From NCBI GenBank assembly GCA_902464375.1, contig CABQIM010000079.1, positions 1 through 8,672 on the forward strand: a DNA stretch of 8,672 bases, read 5' to 3'. Shown here piece by piece: positions 1 through 6,480 of the stretch (position 1 is the first letter of the stretch; each line of letters begins with the position of its first letter). Both the position numbers and the translations under genes were made by a program. The stretch is from an uncultured bacterium (GTDB taxonomy: Bacteria; Cyanobacteriota; Vampirovibrionia; Gastranaerophilales; Gastranaerophilaceae). The notes beneath the pieces were generated by a model, which was given only the letters and a program-made list of their open reading frames with translations, was not told where the DNA came from and searched no databases.

Positions 1-357
1 TTCTTGAACCGTATTGATGATATTATCGTATTCTCACACTTGAGCAAGGAAGAAATCAGACAGATTGTTGACTTGATGATGAAAGATTTGTTCAAACGTT
101 TAGCAGAACGTGATTTGTCAATCGAAGTTACAGACGAAGTTAAAGATTATCTTGCAAAAGACGGTTATAATGAAGCATATGGTGCAAGACCTTTGAGAAG
201 ATTGATTCAAAAGAAAATTGAAGATCAACTTGCAGAAGAAATCTTGACGAATGCTTATCAACCGGGTGATACAATTCTTCTTAAGTTAGTAGATGACAAA
301 ATTGTATTTGAACGCAAAGAAGGCGCAAAAGCTGAAGAAGTAGTTCAAGAAGGTTAA
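1..357 (+). CDS. clpC: ATP-dependent Clp protease ATP-binding subunit ClpC, C-terminal part (partial, cut by left edge)
   Basis: This is the last 118 residues of an AAA+ HSP100 chaperone. The frame is open from base 1 (it reads FLNRIDDIIVF) and ends in TAA at 355-357, so a start placed inside it would be artificial. Residues 1-30 are the end of the second AAA+ module, where the FLNR-D segment is typical of ClpB/ClpC. Residues 45-110 form the small D2 C-terminal domain. The sensor-2 motif GARPLRR lies at residues 61-67, and its Arg63 contacts nucleotide. Proteins of this family form ATP-driven hexamers in the cytoplasm; ClpC feeds unfolded substrates to ClpP. I choose ClpC over ClpB because the short acidic tail and the wording around DQLAEEIL resemble ClpC, but ClpB cannot be excluded without the N-terminal and middle domains. 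A strong terminator follows 15 nt after the stop. Confidence 0.88.
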   Translation, partial: FLNRIDDIIVFSHLSKEEIRQIVDLMMKDLFKRLAERDLSIEVTDEVKDYLAKDGYNEAYGARPLRRLIQKKIEDQLAEEILTNAYQPGDTILLKLVDDKIVFERKEGAKAEEVVQEG

Positions 358-372
358 TCATCATAATATATT

Positions 373-411
373 AAAACTCCCAAGAATAACGATATTCTTG
401 GGAGTTTTTTT
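373..411 (+). terminator. Rho-independent terminator, probably shared by two convergent genes
   Basis: A perfect 16-bp inverted repeat (373-388 with 393-408, 4-nt loop ACGA) has the core ACTCCCAAGAAT/ATTCTTGGGAGT. It runs into seven T bases at 405-411. It ends clpC on the + strand. Read on the - strand, the same hairpin is followed by only four T bases (complement of 373-376), so it may also stop, less efficiently, the gene ending at 442. Confidence 0.93.
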
Positions 412-441
412 ATTAAGAAATTATTTTACGTTGGTATAATT

Positions 442-1068
442 TTATTTGATATTTGGAAAAGCGTAAATCTTGCCGTCATCACTTCTCCATCTAAGATAAC
501 CTGTTTTTGGAGTCTTGTCTATATCAACAACGGATACCAATGCCCAATTACCGCGAATTGCAGTCAGTCTTATTTGTTTTACGTAACGTAATTTTGATAC
601 GTTTTGTGACAAATCTTCGCTTTTAGAATGAAGATTTTCAACGTCTTCCGGTGCATCTTTCATTAGGCGTAATCCGTATTTTCTGCCGTACATATTATAA
701 AAACTAAGCCAAGGCATAAATTGGAAACGGTCTTCTGTTTGCACCCAACCACGAGAGTTATTCATGCGGTTATAAATAACTTCAACCCAACCATCATCTC
801 CAATATCAGAAACGTATAAGAATCCGAGTTTTTTTTCGTTAATTAATAGTGCAAATGTATTGTCCGGCATTGTTTCCGGATTGTAAGTAAAGTCCATTTT
901 TTTTACAACTTTTGAATTTGCCTCAGGATGGGAATATATTGTTATATTATCTCCAATTTGAAACATGCCAATAGCGTCTTTGGGGATAGTATCAACATAG
1001 AATGGCATATTGTCCGCAAAAACAGGCAACATGAAAAACATACAAATTATTAATAAAATTTTTTTCAT
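442..1068 (-). CDS. Exported SH3-like domain protein, function unknown
   Basis: This is a 208-residue protein with a clear Sec signal peptide: MKK, a hydrophobic core (LLIICMFFMLPV) and a likely signal peptidase I site after VFA at residue 18. The Cys at position 9 is not in a lipobox, so it is probably not a lipoprotein. Residues about 33-115 read like a bacterial SH3-type beta barrel (GDNITIYSHPEANSKVV near the start, then DDGWVEVIYN and SRGWVQ). Residues about 158-205 look like a second, similar barrel (IRGNWALVSVVD, then TGYLRWRSDDGK). Such domains usually bind cell-wall or protein ligands in the periplasm, but no catalytic domain is attached, so the role is open. The ATG at 1066-1068 is chosen because it gives a complete signal peptide and has AAGAGGA 6 nt upstream (1075-1081). 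The gene stands alone, between the clpC terminator and a repeat-rich gap. Confidence 0.8.
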   Translation of the reverse strand: MKKILLIICMFFMLPVFADNMPFYVDTIPKDAIGMFQIGDNITIYSHPEANSKVVKKMDFTYNPETMPDNTFALLINEKKLGFLYVSDIGDDGWVEVIYNRMNNSRGWVQTEDRFQFMPWLSFYNMYGRKYGLRLMKDAPEDVENLHSKSEDLSQNVSKLRYVKQIRLTAIRGNWALVSVVDIDKTPKTGYLRWRSDDGKIYAFPNIK

Positions 1069-1090
1069 ACAAAATCCTCTTATTGATGAT

Positions 1091-1099
1091 ATTGTACCA
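1091..1099 (-). promoter_or_regulatory. Possible extended -10 promoter of the SH3-like gene
   Basis: On the - strand the bases read TGGTACAAT, an extended -10 (TGn followed by TACAAT, 5 of 6 to consensus). It lies 22 nt upstream of the ATG at 1068. There is no convincing -35 at 16-18 nt spacing, which is acceptable for extended -10 promoters. The predicted leader is only about 15 nt and holds the Shine-Dalgarno sequence. Confidence 0.4.
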
Positions 1100-1164
1100 C
1101 CGAATTAGAATATGAGCTAGTGTTTTGATGAAATCAGACAGAGTTTTATAATCTAAAAGTTTTT

Positions 1165-1184
1165 GTCAGCTTAGTAAAGCTGAC
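1165..1184. repeat. Short perfect hairpin (8-bp stem, 4-nt loop)
   Basis: GTCAGCTT (1165-1172) pairs with AAGCTGAC (1177-1184) around the loop AGTA. No T-run follows on either strand in the sense needed for a terminator: the TTTTT lies on its left on the + strand. The word AAGCTGACC recurs at 1651, so this hairpin appears to belong to the same repeat-rich island rather than to a gene end. Confidence 0.6.
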
Positions 1185-1248
1185 CTACATATAAAAGCCA
1201 AATGTTTGCAGTGGGAATGAATGTACATTAATCTTGTAGTTTCACATT

Positions 1249-1385
1249 ACGTCATTGCGAGCGGAAGCGAAGCAACCCAGTTATTAAACTAGCATATTTT
1301 ACGTTAAATTCTGGATTGCCACGAAAATTTTTGAAAATTTATATAAAACAACAAGACCAAAATTTCAATTTTCTCGCAATGACGT
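1249..1385. repeat. GTCATTGCGAG-type palindromic repeat (REP/MITE-like)
   Basis: A perfect 13-bp terminal inverted repeat, ACGTCATTGCGAG (1249-1261) and CTCGCAATGACGT (1373-1385), bounds the element. Inside it, CAACCCAG (1273-1280) pairs with CTGGATTG (1311-1318) with one mismatch, giving a second stem around a 30-nt loop. The left arm carries GGAAGCGAAGC. From memory, GTCATTGCGAG followed by AGCGAAGCAA is a common dispersed palindromic repeat of bacterial genomes; I could not search for other copies. The arms are asymmetric: the right side has 54 nt of mostly A/T sequence where the left has 11 nt, which suggests an insertion or decay. No coding capacity. Confidence 0.75.
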
Positions 1386-1441
1386 GGTGCTATTGTAGAC
1401 TTAAAGTTGTAAATTTTAAAATAATTTTCCATTGGTAGAAA

Positions 1442-1574
1442 TACCCACCCGCATTCGTAGCTCACTAACGTTCACACGACTGCGACCTCCCTAACAAGGG
1501 CGGTAAAGCTCCTTGCCTAATTTGCATTAACTATCTACTTTTAAAAGCCGACCAAATGTCTACGTGCGTGGGTA
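1442..1574. repeat. Putative 133-bp repeat unit with short inverted ends
   Basis: The block starts TACCCACCCGCA and ends TGCGTGGGTA. Its outer 7 bp (1442-1448 with 1568-1574) are perfectly inverted, and GCA/TGC continues the match after a 2-nt bulge. The interior (1454-1530) is relatively GC-rich and non-coding, unlike the surrounding A/T-rich DNA. No target-site duplication is evident at the borders. The identity as a dispersed unit is inferred from composition and ends alone. Confidence 0.4.
1545..1569 (+). repeat. Direct repeat, copy 1 (25 nt)
   Basis: The sequence starts AAGCCGACCAAATGTCTACG and matches the copy at 1651-1675 at 23 of 25 positions. A degenerate relative at 1192-1205 (TAAAAGCC then AAATGT) has the same words with the four bases GACC missing. 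This copy forms the right end of the 1442-1574 block. Confidence 0.7.
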
Positions 1575-1591
1575 AATAAACATCAAACCGG

Positions 1592-1616
1592 TAGCTCCAC
1601 CAATGAGGCGGAGCTA
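1592..1616. repeat. Hairpin, 10-bp stem with one mismatch
   Basis: TAGCTCCACC (1592-1601) pairs with GGCGGAGCTA (1607-1616) around the 5-nt loop AATGA, with one A/C mismatch. It lies 73 nt downstream of the pheT stop on the pheT-sense strand. No T-run follows, so it is at best a weak or factor-dependent 3' end for pheT and may simply be another palindromic repeat. Confidence 0.55.
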
Positions 1617-1650
1617 GTAGTTATTATATAATCTTGTCGTTTTTGCCAAG

Positions 1651-1675
1651 AAGCTGACCAAATGTCTACGTACGT
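1651..1675 (+). repeat. Direct repeat, copy 2 (25 nt)
   Basis: The sequence starts AAGCTGACCAAATGTCTACG and differs from copy 1 (1545-1569) at two positions. It overlaps the 12-bp perfect palindrome CTACGTACGTAG at 1666-1677 and ends 13 nt before the pheT stop codon. Confidence 0.7.
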
Positions 1676-1688
1676 AGTACCGTAGCAC

Positions 1689-4175
1689 CTATTCGCGGAA
1701 AGAAATATCTGCGATGTTCTTTTTAAGAACAGAACGAAGGTTTGCCATTTGCGCTTCAATCTTATCGTCTGTCATAGTTGTGCTTGCATCTTGCATTCTG
1801 ATTCTGAAAGCAACAGACTTAAAACCTTCTTGTACGTGTTCGCCTTGATATACGTCAAAAATATCAGTTCCGCTGAATACCTTGTTATCAATACCTTTTT
1901 TGATAACCTTTTCCAATTCTTCCCAAGTTGTTTTTGCAGGAACAATTACAGCCAAATCTCTTTGTACTTCTGGGAATTGTGGAAGTTTCTTGAATCTAGG
2001 AACTGTTTCATTTACGGCAGAAATAAGCATATCTAAATCAAGTTTAAATAAGAATGCACTTTGGTTTAGTTTTAATTTACCTTTAAGTTCCGGATGTATT
2101 TCTCCATAATAACCAATTATTTCAGGCTTTTTGCCTAACATAGTTAAAACAGCAGTTTTGTATGGATGTAGGCACTTGTGAGAATCAGCTAGTGGAGAAT
2201 CAGCAAGAAGTGAGAATTTGATACGTCTTGTTAAGCCAAATTCTTCTAATACTTTGTCAACGATACCTTTTACTGTGTAAAAATCGATATCACCGGTATT
2301 TTGCCAATGTGATTTTTGAATGTTACCAGTGATTACACCTGCAAGCACTTGAGTTTCTTTTACACCTGAGAATTTTTCGTCAGGTTCAGAAATCTTAAGA
2401 TAGCTTCTGCCGATTTCGTAACCCCAGAAATCTTTTTGTCCATTGTCATAGTTGTATTTCATACAGTTCAATAGGTTTGCAATAAGAGTTTGTCTAAGCA
2501 TTGCAAAATCTTCTGATGCCGGATTTTCTACGAATATAGCTTTGTCTTTTTCGTATGTCATGTTGAATTGCTTAAGAATAGGTTCACCGATTAGAGATGC
2601 TGTTTGCATTTCATTAAGCCCTTCAGCTCTCATTAGGTCATGAACTTTGTTTACAACACGTTCTGCTAGGGATATATCAGGTGTTCCGGCTCTGTTTGGA
2701 AGAGTTGGAGTGATTTTGTCATAACCGTTGATTCTTGCGATTTCTTCAATTAAATCGCATTCTCTGGTTACATCACCTGCTCTGAATGATGGTACAAGAA
2801 CTTTGCAAGCAATTTCGTTTTTGCCCAAGATTTTGAACCCTAATTTTTCTAAGATAGAAAGACATTTAGCAGGTTCTATATCACAACCTAAAAGTCTTTT
2901 GATTTGTGGGTATCTTAGAGTTATTTCAATTGGCTCAAGCTTGTTTATTCCTGCTTCAACAGAACCTTCAAATTTAGCATCTGCATATTTTTCAAGAAGT
3001 TCAACCGCACGGAATAAACCCAATTTAACAGCTTCTATGTCAACGCCTCTTTCAAATCTTGCACAAGCATCTGATTTGTAGCCAACGCTTCTTGAACTCT
3101 TTCTGTTAGCTTGTGGTGTAAAGTAAGCAGCTTCTAGTGCAATATTTTTAGAATTGTCATCGATTTCAGAATTTGCTCCGCCGAATACGCCGCCTAAACA
3201 TACAGGGTTTTCTTTAGTTGCGATTACTACTGTATCGTGGTGAAGTTGTCTTTCTACTTCGTCTAATGTTACTAAAGATTCGCCTTCCTCAGCTCTTCTA
3301 ACGCATAAATAACCGTTTAATTTATCTAAATCAAATGCGTGAAGTGGAGTACCGTATTCTAACATTACATAGTTTGTAATATCCACTACGTTATTGATAG
3401 CTCTAATCCCTGAAGAGATTAACCTTTTTTGCATCCAATCAGGAGAAGGTTTGATTACAATATTTTTAAGAATGCCGATTGAGTAATATTTACAAACATC
3501 GTTGTCTTTTATTTCTACTTCAAAATCTGCTTTTTTTGATTTTTCTTCTTCACTTAGTTCTGCGTATGGATATTTCATTTCTCTATTGAATAGAGCCGAT
3601 AGTTCTCTTGCAATACCGATTACAGAAACTTGATCGCCACGGTTTGCAGTAGGAGCTGTGTGAATAATAAAATCTTTTTCAAAGCCAAGAACGTCTTCTA
3701 CGTTTAAGCCAAGACCAACATTAGGGAAAATTCTATTAAGAACAAGGATTCCGTCTTCTTCTTGGTAATTTCTGTCTGCAACACCAAGTTCGTCGTCAGA
3801 ACATAACATACCTTGAGATTCAACACCTCTGATTACTGCAGGAGTAAGCTCAAATTGTTCTCCTGATTTTCTATCAAGAACTTTGCTTCCTACAGATGCG
3901 TAAGGAATTACCTGACCAACTTGAATGTTTTGTGCACCGCAAACAACGGTTTTGATACCGGAACCTGTGTTCACTGTAACAAGATGCAAGTGATCACTAT
4001 TTGGATGGTTATCAATTTTTTCGATTTTTGCTGTAATAATATTTGTAAATTGAGGTCTTACTTCTTCAACCTCCTCTACTTCTAATCCGCTCATAGTAAG
4101 TTCGTGAGCTATTTGCTTAACGTCTAAATCACTTAAATCAACTAATTCATTTAACCATTTTAATGAAACTTGCAT
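1689..4175 (-). CDS. pheT: Phenylalanine--tRNA ligase beta subunit
   Basis: An 828-residue, full-length PheRS beta chain. With the alpha chain (PheS) it forms the alpha2beta2 enzyme that charges tRNA-Phe, and it edits mischarged Tyr-tRNA-Phe. Domains in order: N-terminal coupling region 1-40; EMAP/OB-type tRNA-binding domain about 43-155 (ITAKIEKIDNHPNSDHLHL); B3/4 editing domain about 226-400, with the GTPLHAFD editing-site motif at 275-282; B5 domain about 405-485; catalytic-like core about 500-705 (YEIGRSY at 586-592); and ferredoxin-fold anticodon-binding domain about 732-828 (LPQFPEVQRDLAVIV). Length is slightly above the usual 790-810. The ATG at 4173-4175 gives the typical MQVSLKWLNELVDL start, with GAGAGGTAGGA just upstream. 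pheS is not adjacent: the upstream neighbour is divergent, so the gene has its own promoter. Stop codon is TAG. Confidence 0.97.
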   Translation of the reverse strand: MQVSLKWLNELVDLSDLDVKQIAHELTMSGLEVEEVEEVRPQFTNIITAKIEKIDNHPNSDHLHLVTVNTGSGIKTVVCGAQNIQVGQVIPYASVGSKVLDRKSGEQFELTPAVIRGVESQGMLCSDDELGVADRNYQEEDGILVLNRIFPNVGLGLNVEDVLGFEKDFIIHTAPTANRGDQVSVIGIARELSALFNREMKYPYAELSEEEKSKKADFEVEIKDNDVCKYYSIGILKNIVIKPSPDWMQKRLISSGIRAINNVVDITNYVMLEYGTPLHAFDLDKLNGYLCVRRAEEGESLVTLDEVERQLHHDTVVIATKENPVCLGGVFGGANSEIDDNSKNIALEAAYFTPQANRKSSRSVGYKSDACARFERGVDIEAVKLGLFRAVELLEKYADAKFEGSVEAGINKLEPIEITLRYPQIKRLLGCDIEPAKCLSILEKLGFKILGKNEIACKVLVPSFRAGDVTRECDLIEEIARINGYDKITPTLPNRAGTPDISLAERVVNKVHDLMRAEGLNEMQTASLIGEPILKQFNMTYEKDKAIFVENPASEDFAMLRQTLIANLLNCMKYNYDNGQKDFWGYEIGRSYLKISEPDEKFSGVKETQVLAGVITGNIQKSHWQNTGDIDFYTVKGIVDKVLEEFGLTRRIKFSLLADSPLADSHKCLHPYKTAVLTMLGKKPEIIGYYGEIHPELKGKLKLNQSAFLFKLDLDMLISAVNETVPRFKKLPQFPEVQRDLAVIVPAKTTWEELEKVIKKGIDNKVFSGTDIFDVYQGEHVQEGFKSVAFRIRMQDASTTMTDDKIEAQMANLRSVLKKNIADISFRE

Positions 4176-4203
4176 ACTTTCCTACCTCTCTATATTTTTC
4201 TTT

Positions 4204-4232
4204 ATTATAAAACAAAAATAACAGAGTGTAAT
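4204..4232 (-). promoter_or_regulatory. Predicted sigma-70 type promoter of pheT
   Basis: On the - strand, ATTACA (4227-4232, 4 of 6 to the -35 consensus) is followed after 17 nt by a perfect TATAAT (4204-4209). Initiation would fall near 4197, giving a leader of about 20 nt. That leaves no room for a T-box or attenuator leader of the kind that controls many synthetase genes. Confidence 0.65.
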
Positions 4233-4342
4233 AGAAGGAATTTATAGAAAGATGCGTTTTCTTTAATGTATCTTTACAAAATAACAAATCTTATATTTTT
4301 CGGGTTTAATAATAGTATGTAATATTTTATGGAGTTAAGTGT

Positions 4343-5548
4343 ATGGTAAGTGTAAATAAGATTAGTAATATAAATTTTGTAACAAGACCTTCTTTTAAGG
4401 CAGAATCTAAAGATGATAAAAATATCCCGCAAGAACAAAAGTGTGATGCTAACGGTTGTGAATGCCTTGCAAACTATAACAAAGTATTGACCCAAAAACT
4501 TGAACCTTGTGTCTTAGCTCCACTAAAACCGGAAGAAGTTTCAAATATTGATGATATCGAAGGTGAAAAGATTTACACTTCAGATGGAAAGCTGCATTCT
4601 GTAATTCAAGATAATGATGATGTTAAAAAGATTTATGTACCGGACGAAGAAGATGAACACTCTGTTGCAGTGATTACTACCATAGATAAAAAAATAGGTA
4701 ACAAAATTAGAGAACAGTATATGCATCCGAAAGAAAACTATGTTAATGTAAGGGAATATTCTCCAAAAACAGGAAAAATAATCAAAAGTACGTCTTACGA
4801 AGATGGAAAGTTAGATTATACTGAAAATACGTTCTACAAACCATCCGGAGAAACTATTTCAGAAACATATAATGCTAATAGCAAAACTTTTGAAATTTCC
4901 AGAGATAATGACAACCGTTCCCAACATGCTGTTTATGATAAAAACAAGCAATTGATAGAAGCTCGTGACTACAAACAAAAGAAAAATGAAAACATTTATA
5001 CAACAGCAAGCTTCTATAATGGCGGTATGTATAAGATTGACAAACATACAGAAGCAGTTTTGCCTAACAATTTGGGAAGAGAATTATTTATTAATAATCA
5101 AGAGTTGAAACCGGCAGAAAAATTTGTTCCACCTATTGATGTAAAAGGATATAAGGGTGAAAAAACATATTATTCTAATAATGCAATTGAAACAAATACT
5201 TTTGAACTAGATGGAGAAAAAGTTGTTGCGAAATTTAATCCGGATGGAGATATTACAGAATATTCAACACCAAGCAAAAAAGTCACAATTTCTGAATATA
5301 TGCAAGAAATAGAAGAAAATCTTGATTGTGAACGCACAAAAACAACGCAATTCTATGGTGATGGGCTTGAATATGTTGATGTAACTATTGAAACAAAAGA
5401 TTCTTATAAAGAGATTAGTTATGATGCAAAAACTAAAAATCCTACTCATTATGCGGAAGGCTTAATAGATGAGAATGGTGAACACGATGATAAAACTTTA
5501 CTATACTTTAATAAAAAAGGAATGCTAGAGGACGCTTTTCAATTTTAG
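4343..5548 (+). CDS. Hypothetical protein with short beta-type (YD/MORN-variant-like) repeats
   Basis: I do not recognise the family of this 401-residue protein. It has no signal peptide or membrane segment. The N-terminus (about 1-60) is distinct, with four cysteines at 34, 39, 41 and 56. From about residue 75 it is built of short units with the pattern Tyr/Phe, two or three residues, a Gly/Lys turn, then a charged strand: YTSDGKLHSV (78-87), YSPKTGKIIKSTSYEDGKL (139-157), FYKPSGETISETY (164-176), VYDKNKQLIEARDY (197-210), FNPDGDITEY (298-307) and YFNKKGMLEDAF (388-399). Such units resemble YD or MORN-variant (YwqK-like) beta repeats, which usually serve binding or surface roles; that is inference. 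The ATG has GGAG 8 nt upstream (4331-4334). I see no clear -10/-35. It is divergent from pheT and stops 2 nt before the stop of the convergent HD gene. Composition matches its neighbours. Confidence 0.72.
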   Translation: MVSVNKISNINFVTRPSFKAESKDDKNIPQEQKCDANGCECLANYNKVLTQKLEPCVLAPLKPEEVSNIDDIEGEKIYTSDGKLHSVIQDNDDVKKIYVPDEEDEHSVAVITTIDKKIGNKIREQYMHPKENYVNVREYSPKTGKIIKSTSYEDGKLDYTENTFYKPSGETISETYNANSKTFEISRDNDNRSQHAVYDKNKQLIEARDYKQKKNENIYTTASFYNGGMYKIDKHTEAVLPNNLGRELFINNQELKPAEKFVPPIDVKGYKGEKTYYSNNAIETNTFELDGEKVVAKFNPDGDITEYSTPSKKVTISEYMQEIEENLDCERTKTTQFYGDGLEYVDVTIETKDSYKEISYDAKTKNPTHYAEGLIDENGEHDDKTLLYFNKKGMLEDAFQF

Positions 5549-5550
5549 AG

Positions 5551-6309
5551 TTACTTATCAAACTTTGCAACGTATTTAACTAAAGCATTGTAAACATCCG
5601 GCAGAATTTTGCCTTCTCTTACTTCGCCGTATAAAATAAGCAAAGCTTCTACTTGAGATAATTTTCTACGATAGACGCGTGCTTCTCTTAAGGCACTATA
5701 TTTGTCAGAAATAGAGATGATTTGAACACCAATATCTGATGTTAATTCTTCATCATTCCAAGCCGGATAGCCGGAATGCTTAAGGTTCTGATGGTGATAT
5801 TTGATGAGTTCAAGCGTTTCTTGCGAAATGCTTTGTGTTTTCAAAAGTTCATAACCCAGCGTGGAATGAATATTCATAATTTCACGCTCTTTAACATTGA
5901 GTTTTGCAGGTTTGTTTAAAATTTTTGATGGTATTAAAACCTTGCCCAAATCGTGCAGCATTGATGCTTCTTTTATGACAGATTTATCAATTTCACATTT
6001 CAAAGATTCTGACAAAACAGAATAAACTCCCATTGCTATATTACAGGTTTCATTCATATGCCCGCCGGTTAGTTCCTTTAGGGTCTTGGTATCAACTGAC
6101 GGTTTAATTTTATACTTCTTTAAAAGCCCTTTTATAGTAGGATTGAGAGCTATCATATTTTTGACAACAGACTTTTGCAAATGCTCATCGCTGCCATTTT
6201 TAAGAAAAGTATTTCCTCTATCATCAGTATACACAAAATAGCTGTTGCGATTAATCTGCACAGCTCCTTTCAAGCTAACTCTCTTTTTCTTCGGGGATTT
6301 TAAAATCAT
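5551..6309 (-). CDS. HD-domain (HD-GYP-like) metal-dependent phosphohydrolase
   Basis: A 252-residue soluble protein. Residues 1-75 form a basic N-terminal part (KSPKKKR at 4-10) that I do not recognise. Residues about 76-250 form an HD domain with all expected metal-ligand positions: His84, the HD pair His119-Asp120 in MLHDLGK, His148 in HSTLGYELL, His172-His173, and Asp202 in ISISDKYSALREAR. A GYP signature is present (HSGYP, 178-182), but the usual HHE-x-DGSGYP wording is altered to HHQNLKHSGYP. HD-GYP proteins hydrolyse cyclic di-GMP or related cyclic dinucleotides; other HD enzymes act on (p)ppGpp or nucleotides. No receiver, PAS or GGDEF domain is attached, so the input signal is unknown. 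The Shine-Dalgarno is weak (GAAGAG directly before the ATG). Upstream a perfect TTGACA (6380-6385, - strand) is present, but its best -10 partner is 20 nt away, so the promoter is uncertain. Confidence 0.85.
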   Translation of the reverse strand: MILKSPKKKRVSLKGAVQINRNSYFVYTDDRGNTFLKNGSDEHLQKSVVKNMIALNPTIKGLLKKYKIKPSVDTKTLKELTGGHMNETCNIAMGVYSVLSESLKCEIDKSVIKEASMLHDLGKVLIPSKILNKPAKLNVKEREIMNIHSTLGYELLKTQSISQETLELIKYHHQNLKHSGYPAWNDEELTSDIGVQIISISDKYSALREARVYRRKLSQVEALLILYGEVREGKILPDVYNALVKYVAKFDK

Positions 6310-6417
6310 TTCTCTTCTTTTAGAATTTTGGGATAATATCTTAATATAAGTTTACAATAGGTTTCGTAATTTTGCAATATGTCAACAAAATTAATTAATA
6401 ATAACTCCAATACTTCT

Positions 6418-6452
6418 CCCCTCTCCCTATTTACCCCCCTCCCATTTACCCC
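6418..6452 (-). promoter_or_regulatory. G-quadruplex motif on the - strand (C-tracts on the + strand)
   Basis: Five C-runs on the + strand (6418-6421, 6425-6427, 6434-6439, 6441-6443, 6449-6452) give, on the - strand, G-runs of 4, 3, 6, 3 and 4 separated by loops of 5, 1, 6 and 3 nt. This meets the usual rule of four G3+ runs with loops of 1-7 nt. It contains a 9-nt direct repeat, ATTTACCCC (6429-6437 and 6444-6452), and overlaps the proposed -35 of uvrC. The G-rich strand is the template strand of uvrC. Confidence 0.6.
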
Positions 6453-6474
6453 ATAATCAATCCTGTTGTATAAT
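6445..6474 (+). promoter_or_regulatory. Predicted promoter of uvrC giving a leaderless transcript
   Basis: TTTACC (6445-6450, 4 of 6 to the -35 consensus) is followed after 18 nt by a perfect TATAAT (6469-6474). Initiation 7 nt after the -10 falls on about 6481, the A of the proposed uvrC ATG. No Shine-Dalgarno sequence occurs before that ATG, in agreement with a leaderless message. Confidence 0.6.
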
Positions 6475-6480
6475 GTATTT

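Larger units (their letters stand above)
1069..1688. other. Gene-free, repeat-rich intergenic island (about 620 bp)
   Basis: No reading frame with a start and plausible protein sequence is present on either strand, and I see no tRNA-like or known RNA fold. Instead the stretch holds, in order, a hairpin at 1165-1184, a long inverted repeat at 1249-1385, a block bounded by short inverted ends at 1442-1574, a hairpin at 1592-1616, two near-identical 25-nt direct repeats (1545 and 1651) and a 12-bp palindrome at 1666-1677. Several parts are visibly richer in G+C than the surrounding genes. It is flanked by the start of the SH3-like gene and the end of pheT, both on the - strand, so any pheT read-through would cross all of it. 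Confidence 0.75.

Noticed and set aside
1165..1184. Hairpin as an intrinsic terminator
   Set aside because: No T-run follows the stem on either strand; the T-run on the + strand precedes it.
1440..1690. tRNA or CRISPR array in the repeat-rich gap
   Set aside because: No cloverleaf or acceptor stem can be drawn, and the two direct repeats are 106 nt apart without the regular spacing or further copies of a CRISPR array.
1749..3081. Open frames on the + strand inside pheT, and similar ones opposite the 401-residue gene and uvrC
   Set aside because: They lie antisense to strongly supported genes, have no ribosome sites and their translations look like no protein family; they are shadow frames.
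6360..6385. TTGACA at 6380-6385 (- strand) as the HD gene promoter
   Set aside because: The best -10 candidate (TATTGT) is 20 nt away, and other pairs match only 4 of 6 at both boxes, so it was not listed as a feature.
6466..6480. TTG at 6466 as the uvrC start
   Set aside because: It overlaps the perfect TATAAT box, has no ribosome site, and the ATG at 6481 gives a normal UvrC N-terminus.
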